Assembly (NCBI GenBank): GCA_019113455.1
Contig: DXHG01000232.1
Coordinates: 1-7,331, forward strand
Length of the DNA stretch: 7,331 nucleotides
Source of the DNA: Candidatus Treponema faecavium
GTDB lineage: Bacteria; Spirochaetota; Spirochaetia; Treponematales; Treponemataceae
Direction of reading: 5' to 3'
Below are positions 1-5,094 of this stretch, in pieces (within the stretch, counting starts at the first letter, position 1; each line of letters opens with the position of its first letter). The translations under genes and the position numbers were made by a program. The notes beneath the pieces are model-generated. The model was not told the origin of the DNA. It saw only the letters and a program-made list of their open reading frames with translations, and did not search any database.

Positions 1-315
1 TTCCACACGCACGCGCAGCCCCCGTGCGGCAGTTTTATCAAACGTAAAAGACACCGGCACAGCGCCGCCGGAGGCCGAAAGCGAAAAACGCAATTCTCCC
101 AGCACCGAATGAGAGTACAGATTTGCCTGCACCGCCTGCAGCTTCAGCACCTGCTGTGCGTACGTGCACGAAAGCAGCACAAACGAAAATGAATAAAACC
201 CAGCCGCCCTGAACGGCACCGTAATTCTGCGGTGTATTTCTTCATTTTCAGTATATAAGATAAGCGGCTTTATACTGCCGTCTTTGAATTTAAGACCTAC
301 TACCAGTTCACTCAC
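1..315 (-). CDS. Unrecognised protein, N-terminal part (runs off the left edge)
   Basis: An open minus-strand frame of 105 codons starts at GTG (313-315) and has no stop before the window edge, so only the N-terminus is present. The start is chosen because GAGGTG (320-325, minus sense) lies just upstream as a Shine-Dalgarno sequence and a promoter precedes it. The protein begins MSELVVGLKFKDGSIKPLIL and continues with alternating hydrophobic and polar residues that suggest beta strands. A short hydrophobic patch (FYSFSFVLLSC) is too short and too far in to be a signal peptide. I do not recognise the family. The frame has no internal stop and the base composition matches the neighbouring genes, so it is probably a real cytoplasmic protein of unknown function. 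Confidence 0.7.
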   Translation of the reverse strand, partial: MSELVVGLKFKDGSIKPLILYTENEEIHRRITVPFRAAGFYSFSFVLLSCTYAQQVLKLQAVQANLYSHSVLGELRFSLSASGGAVPVSFTFDKTAARGLRVRVE

Positions 316-349
316 GCAGCACCTCGGAATGACGTTTTAGTATAGTATG

Positions 350-379
350 ATTGTATTAGTAAAAACAGCAAAAAGTCAA
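350..379 (-). promoter_or_regulatory. Sigma70-type promoter of the leftmost minus-strand gene
   Basis: On the minus strand TTGACT (374-379) is followed after 18 bp by TACAAT (350-355), both 5/6 matches to consensus. Transcription would start near 343, giving a leader of about 28 nt that contains the GAGGTG ribosome binding site before GTG at 315. A second -10-like TATACT lies slightly downstream. This is prediction from sequence only. Confidence 0.55.
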
Positions 380-482
380 CAGCAAACAAGTTACGCCCCC
401 AGCCGGCATACAATAGATATATGATGGAATACCAGACACAAACAGCCGCCGTACACCCAGTTTTACCGGTGCATATCATTTC

Positions 483-667
483 CCAATGGCAAAATTTACA
501 TTTGCCATTTATCAGACATGAATTTTGCCGATGGCCAGCGGCGCACTTGCCGATTGCAAATTTTCAGTTTGCCGACGGCAAAGTAAAAGTTTGCAATCGG
601 CAAGTGTCTCGCTGGCCGACGGCAAAATTCTTACCGGATAAACGGCAAATTTTTATTTTGCCATCGG
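483..667. repeat. 185-bp imperfect palindrome made of 22-bp phased TTTGCCG units
   Basis: Positions i and 1150-i are complementary over 483-574 against 576-667; by hand count 75 of 92 pairs match, centred on 575. The inner arms 544-560 and 590-606 match perfectly over 17 bp. The palindrome is built from repeated TTTGCC (left half) and GGCAAA (right half) cores. The G of TTGCC falls at 504, 527, 549 and 571, and the C of GGCAA at 579, 601, 623, 646 and 668, a step of 22-23 bp or about two helical turns. It is more AT-rich than its surroundings. A small extra hairpin (667-672 with 678-683) abuts the right end. It lies between divergent genes and no target-site duplication was found. It could be a regulator-binding array, an extragenic repeat of the REP or MITE kind, or both. 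Confidence 0.85.
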
Positions 668-683
668 CAAATTTTTTATTTGC

Positions 684-959
684 AAGCGGGAAATATGTCA
701 GTTTGTTATGCCGCTGATACGTTCATACGGGCACTGTCTGCAAGCTTTTGGAGTATGCTGGAGGAGCGGGGCACGCGTGTCGTTTCGCTCCAAGCTATGA
801 GAAGACCACAGGTCTGCGGCAGGAATAACGCCTCTGAAGCGCACAGTTTTGCGAAAGCAAAACTGTGCGCGCAGGTGCCTCTTTTTCCCCGGAAAAGAAA
901 AATAAGACAGGGTGTACACGCACAAGATTTCTGCACTGATGTCCTGAATCACACAGCGC
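684..959. other. Hairpin-rich spacer with no convincing gene
   Basis: This stretch lies between the palindromic array and the first plus-strand gene. Long frames cross it on both strands, including the upstream extension of the downstream gene, but their translations are rich in Cys, Arg and Ser with no domain or signal. It holds several short inverted repeats: GGAGCG/CGCTCC (763-768 with 786-791), AGACC/GGTCT (803-807 with 811-815), the strong stem-loop at 839-870, and TTTTCC/GGAAAA (883-888 with 891-896). It may be an untranslated RNA, a decayed gene or another extragenic repeat. I cannot decide between these. Confidence 0.4.
839..870. other. Perfect 14-bp stem-loop with GAAA tetraloop
   Basis: Bases 839-852 and 857-870 are exact reverse complements (GCGCACAGTTTTGC) around a 4-nt loop that reads GAAA on the plus strand, a stable GNRA-type tetraloop. 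The plus strand has a short T-run only 12 nt later (882-886) and the minus strand has none, so it is not a standard intrinsic terminator. The GNRA loop appears only in plus-strand RNA, which hints that any RNA function is on that strand. Confidence 0.6.
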
Positions 960-988
960 TTGCATATCTCAGGCATTTTCCGCATTAT
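960..988 (+). promoter_or_regulatory. Weak promoter candidate for the FN3/TPR gene
   Basis: TTGCAT (960-965), 17 bp, CATTAT (983-988). The -35 matches only 3/6 and the -10 4/6. The -10 ends 6 nt before ATG 995, the same spacing as at other starts in this window, and no Shine-Dalgarno sequence is visible. Support is mainly positional. Confidence 0.25.
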
Positions 989-994
989 ATGTAT

Positions 995-1936
995 ATGAAT
1001 TCCTTTGTCCGCTTTTTTGCCAGACGCGCCGTCTGCGCAGCAGCAGCCGTCTGCGCCGGTACTGCCGCGGTCAGCGCTGACGACAGTATTCCGATTTTAA
1101 AAGAAATACAGGCTTCAGCCGTATCGGCTACTGAAATCACCGTAACGTGGGAGCTGCCGTCTCCCCTTCCTTCAGGCAACAACGCCATCCAGGAGATATG
1201 GCTCTACCGCGACACTAAGCCCATATCACAGCGCAGCAGTCTTGCATCGCTTGAACCTGTCGCCAGGCTTCCGCCCGGAGACACTGCGTACACAGACACC
1301 GTTGCGGAGTATACCGAATACTATTACGCGCTTACCGTGCTCACGGCGGACAATTTTCAGTACGATATTATATTGCCTGCAATAAACGCTACGGCGGCAG
1401 GTGTGCGGCCCGGGCATCATATTACCGAAACGCAGACGGCGCGGGACACAGACGAACTGCCCGTTATTGACGGCATACGGGGAACGCCGCTGCCATTTCT
1501 CGATCTGCTTCCCAATCAGACGCGCACGCCCGCGCCGTTCGATGACGGCACGCTTGCGGCTGCCGCAGCGCTTGCGCGCACAGAAACGCCGGATACAGGC
1601 AGACGCATGGAACCGCATGTCTTTGCAGAAGAACAGGCGGCAGACAGCACCGGGGACGATTATCTGCTGCGCCAGATTATAGAAGAAACATTTGCGCGCG
1701 GCGACTATGCCGGCGCAAACGAACGCCTTACGGAATTCCTTACCCTGAACAGGACGGCGCAGACGACAGCGCGCGCCTATTTCTACATCGCGCAGAGCTT
1801 ATACTTTATACAGGATTACCGGCACGCGCTCACATACTTTTTGCAGATAGAAGATACATTCCCCGATATTGCTCCCCAATGGATACATTCAGCGCTCGCG
1901 CTCTATCAGCTGCCGGATTCCGGCACGGGTGCATAG
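995..1936 (+). CDS. Secreted protein with FN3-like domain and TPR-like C-terminus
   Basis: A 313-residue protein. Residues 1-28 form a signal peptide: Arg-containing N-region, Ala-rich core, and a cleavage site after VSA before DD, so it is exported to the periplasm. Residues about 32-120 resemble a fibronectin type III fold, with an ITVTWELP strand, an EIWLYRDTKPI strand and YYYALTVLT near its end. A low-complexity Pro/Thr/Ala linker follows. Residues about 221-304 are helical with TPR character (RGDYAGANERLTEFL, then YFYIAQSLYFIQDYRHALTYFLQIEDTFP-like spacing of small and aromatic residues). This suggests a protein-binding envelope role, but no specific function is recognised. ATG 989 is an alternative in-frame start two codons upstream. 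The frame stays open back to 680, but that part lacks a gene-like translation and contains the strong hairpin. The stop lies 14 nt before the next gene, implying one transcript. Confidence 0.8.
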   Translation: MNSFVRFFARRAVCAAAAVCAGTAAVSADDSIPILKEIQASAVSATEITVTWELPSPLPSGNNAIQEIWLYRDTKPISQRSSLASLEPVARLPPGDTAYTDTVAEYTEYYYALTVLTADNFQYDIILPAINATAAGVRPGHHITETQTARDTDELPVIDGIRGTPLPFLDLLPNQTRTPAPFDDGTLAAAAALARTETPDTGRRMEPHVFAEEQAADSTGDDYLLRQIIEETFARGDYAGANERLTEFLTLNRTAQTTARAYFYIAQSLYFIQDYRHALTYFLQIEDTFPDIAPQWIHSALALYQLPDSGTGA

Positions 1937-1950
1937 AAGAGAAAAGCCGT

Positions 1951-2742
1951 ATGCCGATACCAAATTATCACACGCACACGGCGCTGTGCGGACATGCGGA
2001 CGGTATGCCCGCAGATTATCTGGAGCAGGCGGTGCGCGGAGGCTGCTCAGCGCTGGGTTTTTCGGATCACTGCCCGTACCCCGCCGATGAATACGACACG
2101 TGGCCCAATATGCGGATGCACGCCGCAGAGGCGCCGCAGTATATCGCCGCCGTCAGGCAGGCAGCGGCGCAGGCGCCGTTTCCCGTATACGCGGGCTTTG
2201 AATGTGAGTACGCGCCCCGCTACGAATCGTGGTACCGCGACACGCTGCTCGGCGAGTTCGGCGCGCACTACCTCGTGCTTGGACAGCATTGGCTGCCGTC
2301 CGGCCGCAGCATGACCTACGCGCCGGAGCTTACCGAACCGGCTGACATACGCGCGTATTTTGCGCTGACTATCAGGGCAATGCAGACAGGGCTGTTTGCG
2401 TTTCTTGCGCATCCGGACATTATCATGGCTGACGGGCGCAGCTGGAACGATGAGCTTGGCGCGCTTTTCAGCGATCTTATAGACGCTGCCATGGGCTGTC
2501 ATATGCCGCTTGAAATAAACGGATACGGGCTTGTAAAGCAGGCGGTGCGCTCTTCGCACGGCAGCCGCCAGCCGTATCCGGTCGATCAGTTCTGGCAGCT
2601 TGCCGCAGACAAGCACGCCGAAGTTATCTGCAATTCTGACGCGCACACGAGCGCCGCCGTTATCGAAAACGCTCACAGGGCGCGCCGATACGCGGCGCGT
2701 TTCGGCATAACGCCGATTGAATCGCTACGGCTTGCAGAATAG
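1951..2742 (+). CDS. PHP-domain phosphatase, histidinol-phosphatase (HisK) type
   Basis: A 263-residue PHP-family hydrolase, predicted to be a cytoplasmic metal-dependent phosphoesterase. Family metal-ligand motifs are all visible: HTHT with H7 and H9, FSDH with D39 and H40, FECEY with E84, GQHW with H113, AHPD with H154, and NSDAH with D230 and H232. Length and motif order fit the HisK-type histidinol-phosphate phosphatase, which yields histidinol in histidine synthesis. No other his gene is in the window, so the true substrate is uncertain and another phosphorylated metabolite is possible. ATG 1951 is chosen because HTHT must lie close to the N-terminus and a weak purine-rich AGAAGAG lies upstream; an in-frame ATG at 1879 would start inside the preceding gene. 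It follows the secreted-protein gene by 14 nt. Its end overlaps the convergent DUF1622 gene by 18 nt. Confidence 0.88.
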   Translation: MPIPNYHTHTALCGHADGMPADYLEQAVRGGCSALGFSDHCPYPADEYDTWPNMRMHAAEAPQYIAAVRQAAAQAPFPVYAGFECEYAPRYESWYRDTLLGEFGAHYLVLGQHWLPSGRSMTYAPELTEPADIRAYFALTIRAMQTGLFAFLAHPDIIMADGRSWNDELGALFSDLIDAAMGCHMPLEINGYGLVKQAVRSSHGSRQPYPVDQFWQLAADKHAEVICNSDAHTSAAVIENAHRARRYAARFGITPIESLRLAE

Positions 2743-3090
2743 TTCAGGATGCTCGTGGCGCTCGTGGTCTATTTCAAGAATCTCGCGGTTTAAGAACACG
2801 GAAAGTACTGTGCGCAGCACGACAATACCGGCAAGCACAATCAGTTCTTTGTACCCGGGCTCAACAATCGTTTTGATAATATCGGCCGCAATTAAAAGCT
2901 CAAGACTGAACAGCAGGTACGCGCCCAAGTCGGCGCGCAGCACGCGCAAAAGCTGCACATTGAATTTGCCGTGCAGGCGCTGTGTCTCAAGCCGCACGAA
3001 CTCAACCGCCGCAATGCAGGTGCCGTACACAACGACGGCAAGGCTCACGATGCTTATTACAACGGCAATCTGTTCAAGAACAAAGTGCAT
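2725..3090 (-). CDS. DUF1622 family membrane protein
   Basis: A 121-residue protein with three predicted membrane segments: about residues 7-29, 54-73 and 82-101. The run from ADLGAYLL through LELLIAADIIKT to LRTVLSVFLNREI is characteristic of DUF1622, a small bacterial inner-membrane family without assigned function. The charged tail (EIDHERHEHPEL) is probably cytoplasmic. Its ATG shares one base with the TAA of the thioesterase gene (TAATG), and AAGGGGAAG a few bases upstream, inside that gene, serves as ribosome binding site, so translation is probably coupled. The 3' end overlaps the convergent PHP gene. Family assignment is from memory of the conserved pattern and is fairly secure; the function is unknown. 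Confidence 0.85.
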   Translation of the reverse strand: MHFVLEQIAVVISIVSLAVVVYGTCIAAVEFVRLETQRLHGKFNVQLLRVLRADLGAYLLFSLELLIAADIIKTIVEPGYKELIVLAGIVVLRTVLSVFLNREILEIDHERHEHPELFCKP

Positions 3091-3497
3091 TATGCTTCCC
3101 CTTCAGGGATAAGCCCCGCAACCATAAATTCATTGGGAATACGGGCGGGGCGGCCTTCATGCGTAACGGATGCCCACGTTACATCTGCTTCCGCGCAGAC
3201 AGAGCCGTCTTCCTTATAAATCCGCTGATGGAATGTTCCCGTAACGTTCCTGAGCTTGACCGGCTCTGTTTCAATGTAGAGCGTGTCGTCAAGAAACGCC
3301 GAGCTCTTGTAGTGTATATCGATATGCGTCACATACAGATAATAGCCGCCGGCTATCAGCTCTTTATACTTAAATCCCGCCTTATGCAGGAATTCCATGC
3401 GCCCGTATTCAAGGTAGTTCAAATACACCGCGTTGTTTACGTGGCCGTATGAATCGCACTCATACGTGCGCACCCGATGTTCCGCTGTCTGTTTCAT
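3090..3497 (-). CDS. Acyl-CoA thioesterase, FadM/YbgC type (4HBT hotdog fold)
   Basis: A 135-residue single hotdog-domain protein, the usual length for this family. The N-terminal signature runs from YECDSYGHVNNAVYLNYLEY; D15 sits at the family's catalytic aspartate position and GHVNN follows as expected. The middle part (THIDIHYKSSAFLDDTLYIET) is the typical strand carrying the substrate tunnel. Such enzymes hydrolyse acyl-CoA thioesters in the cytoplasm as tetramers; the chain length cannot be told from sequence. The start at ATG 3495-3497 gives the proper N-terminus. No Shine-Dalgarno is seen, and a perfect TATAAT lies 6 nt upstream, suggesting a leaderless mRNA. It is the first gene of a pair with DUF1622 and is divergent from the membrane protein at 3561. 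Confidence 0.9.
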   Translation of the reverse strand: MKQTAEHRVRTYECDSYGHVNNAVYLNYLEYGRMEFLHKAGFKYKELIAGGYYLYVTHIDIHYKSSAFLDDTLYIETEPVKLRNVTGTFHQRIYKEDGSVCAEADVTWASVTHEGRPARIPNEFMVAGLIPEGEA

Positions 3498-3503
3498 GCG
3501 TTC

Positions 3504-3532
3504 ATTATAACCGGCATACCGTTCATTGACTA
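3504..3532 (-). promoter_or_regulatory. Promoter of the thioesterase/DUF1622 pair, probably leaderless
   Basis: On the minus strand a perfect TATAAT (3504-3509) lies 17 bp downstream of TAGTCA (3527-3532, 4/6 match to TTGACA). Only 6 nt separate the -10 from the start codon, so the expected transcription start coincides with the A of the ATG. The -35 overlaps that of the opposite promoter. Confidence 0.55.
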
Positions 3533-3554
3533 GACAGACAGATTATTATACAAA
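3526..3554 (+). promoter_or_regulatory. Promoter of the polytopic membrane protein, probably leaderless
   Basis: TTGACT (3526-3531, 5/6), 17 bp, TACAAA (3549-3554, 4/6). The -10 ends 6 nt before ATG 3561 and no Shine-Dalgarno is present in the 20 nt before the start. TATACA at 3547-3552 with 15-bp spacing is an alternative -10. Confidence 0.45.
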
Positions 3555-3560
3555 TACAGT

Positions 3561-4346
3561 ATGATCGGCTTTTTTCTGAAAAAGAACTTTTTTGACGGCT
3601 GGGACAATTTGTTTTTACTGGCAGGCGTCAACATTATCATCGTTTTTTTTGCAATCGGCATTTTTTATGCGGCAAGCGTCATGATTGCGCTCCCCTGGCT
3701 GTTTGCCGCCGTTCTGTTTGCGGCTGTGCCGCTCCTGTGCATCCTTGTGTTCGCATTCGGAAAAAGCGCCGTATCACTTGCTAATTACAAATCGGTTACG
3801 TTCCGCGAATGTTTTTCAGCGATCAAAGACGTCTGGCGCGATGCCGTACTGTTCGGTATTGTCTGCGATCTTCTGGTGCTGTTCGCGTCAGTCAGTATTC
3901 CGTTCTACATCCGCATGAACACCATCACCGGAACGTTTTTATCCGCGCTGTCGTTCTGGATTCTGCTTATCGCCGTACTGTCGCTGCAATGGTTTATCCC
4001 GCTGCACTACCTGCTGCCGAACGATTCTTTTCTGAAAACGCTCAGGAAATGCTTTGTCATTTTCTTTGACAATACGGGCTTTTCCCTCTTCATTTGGCTG
4101 TATACGCTGCTGCTGTGGGCGCTCTCGCTCGCGGTGTTTTTTATTGCGCCGTCAGTCTGCGGCGTTGTGCTCGCACAGACAAACGCCCTGCGGCTGCGCA
4201 TGTACAAATACGACTGGATGGAACAGCACCCGGAACTTTCTCCAAAAGAAGCACGCGCCCAGATACCGTGGGAAGAACTTATCGCCGAAGACAGGGAAAC
4301 CGTTGGCCCGCGCACGCTTAAAAACCTTATTTTTCCGTGGAAATAG
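3561..4346 (+). CDS. Polytopic membrane protein of unknown function
   Basis: A 261-residue integral membrane protein. The amphipathic N-terminus (MIGFFLKKNFFDGWDNLF) leads into hydrophobic segments at about residues 17-39, 44-66, 95-117, 125-150 and 171-205, the last long enough for two helices, giving five or six spans. Residues about 206-261 form a charged, probably cytoplasmic tail with a WEELIAEDRE stretch and a C-terminal LKNLIFPWK. There are no transporter or enzyme motifs such as Walker, DEAD or HExxH. The layout loosely recalls DUF624-type membrane proteins, but I cannot assign it. It looks like a lineage-conserved spirochaetal protein by style only. The start is supported by the promoter position and the sensible N-terminus. 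Its 3' end overlaps the convergent rluA-type gene by 20 nt. Confidence 0.8.
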   Translation: MIGFFLKKNFFDGWDNLFLLAGVNIIIVFFAIGIFYAASVMIALPWLFAAVLFAAVPLLCILVFAFGKSAVSLANYKSVTFRECFSAIKDVWRDAVLFGIVCDLLVLFASVSIPFYIRMNTITGTFLSALSFWILLIAVLSLQWFIPLHYLLPNDSFLKTLRKCFVIFFDNTGFSLFIWLYTLLLWALSLAVFFIAPSVCGVVLAQTNALRLRMYKYDWMEQHPELSPKEARAQIPWEELIAEDRETVGPRTLKNLIFPWK

Positions 4347-5094
4347 TCTGAGCGCTGTTTTTCCCGCCGCCGGCAAAGATGCGCCAGCGCGCAGGCTCAG
4401 GCACCTCAAACGACAGGCGCCCGCCGCCAAACGGGTGTGTAAATACAAGCGAGCGCGCGTGCAGGCACAGCCGTCCGTCTGGATTGCTGCGCGCATGGTA
4501 CACGGTATCTCCTGCAACAGGCATACAAAACGACGCAAGGTGCGCCCTTATTTGATTCTTTCTTCCCGTCTCAAGCTCGCACTCAAGCAGCGCATACCGG
4601 CTGCCGCGGCAGAGTACGCGGTAGCGCGTGAGCGCCGAAAGCGCGCCGCGTATGTGAGCCGCGTCCCTGCCCCGCGGCACGTAGGCGTGATGCGCCGCGT
4701 TTATGCAGAGCGGGCGGTCTATGGCGCCGCTTTGCGCAAGCGGGAACGGCACGCCTGCAGGCACCTCGCACAGCGCCCGGTAGCGGCGCTCAAGCACCAG
4801 CTGCTGCCAGCCAGCCATCAGCCGCTTTTTTGCCTCTGCCGTCAGCGCAAACAGCAGTACGCCTGACGTGCCGCGGTCAAGCCGGTGCACAACGGCCGGC
4901 CGCTGCATCTTTGACACACGGCCGCGTCTGCGGCGCAGTTCAAAGAGCATATCAACGGCCGTGCGCCCGCGTGAACCCGGATACGACACCGTCAGCAGGC
5001 CTGCCGGCTTATACACAACCGCGAGATGTTCATCTTCGTATAAGATGTCCAGCCGCCGCGTTTCAGCCTTATTTCTGCGAGAGGTTTCGCCCAT
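4327..5094 (-). CDS. RluA-family RNA pseudouridine synthase
   Basis: A 255-residue protein that converts specific uridines to pseudouridine in rRNA or tRNA. The catalytic motif HRLDRGTSG gives the nucleophilic Asp at residue 73. The entry motif LYEDEHLAVVYKPAGLLT is at 18-35, the YRALCEV strand at 105-111, and ELETGRKNQIRAHLA at 173-187 is the family's RNA/active-site motif. There is no N-terminal S4 domain, so it is a short RluA type; the target site cannot be inferred. The start codon lies inside the malQ 3' end (26-nt overlap) with only a weak purine-rich sequence before it, implying translational coupling to malQ. Its 3' end overlaps the convergent membrane-protein gene. Confidence 0.92.
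   Translation of the reverse strand: MGETSRRNKAETRRLDILYEDEHLAVVYKPAGLLTVSYPGSRGRTAVDMLFELRRRRGRVSKMQRPAVVHRLDRGTSGVLLFALTAEAKKRLMAGWQQLVLERRYRALCEVPAGVPFPLAQSGAIDRPLCINAAHHAYVPRGRDAAHIRGALSALTRYRVLCRGSRYALLECELETGRKNQIRAHLASFCMPVAGDTVYHARSNPDGRLCLHARSLVFTHPFGGGRLSFEVPEPARWRIFAGGGKNSAQTISTEK

Noticed and set aside
483..667. CRISPR array
   Set aside because: The repeats are short, diverged, inverted about a centre and separated by similar sequence, not identical direct repeats with unique spacers; there are no cas genes.
421..717. 98-codon plus-strand frame crossing the palindromic array, with TACAAT 6 nt before its ATG
   Set aside because: Almost the whole frame is the inverted repeat, whose 22-bp step is not a multiple of 3. 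The translation has no domain, signal or normal composition, and there is no -35 or Shine-Dalgarno. It is most likely a chance frame through the repeat, though the -10-like hexamer is noted.
839..870. Strong stem-loop as an intrinsic terminator
   Set aside because: There is no T-run directly after the stem on either strand; the nearest is 12 nt away on the plus strand and there is no gene upstream to terminate.
698..985. Minus-strand frames of 95 and 76 codons over the hairpin-rich spacer
   Set aside because: They are Cys/Arg-rich with no recognisable motif, ribosome binding site or promoter, and they overlap inverted repeats.
680..988. N-terminal extension of the FN3/TPR gene back to ATG 680
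   Set aside because: It would bury a clear signal peptide 100 residues inside the protein and run through the strong stem-loop; the translation of this part is not gene-like.
4054..4866. 270-codon plus-strand frame opposite the pseudouridine synthase
   Set aside because: It is an antisense shadow of a gene with complete catalytic motifs, and its composition is Arg/Ala-rich as expected of a shadow.
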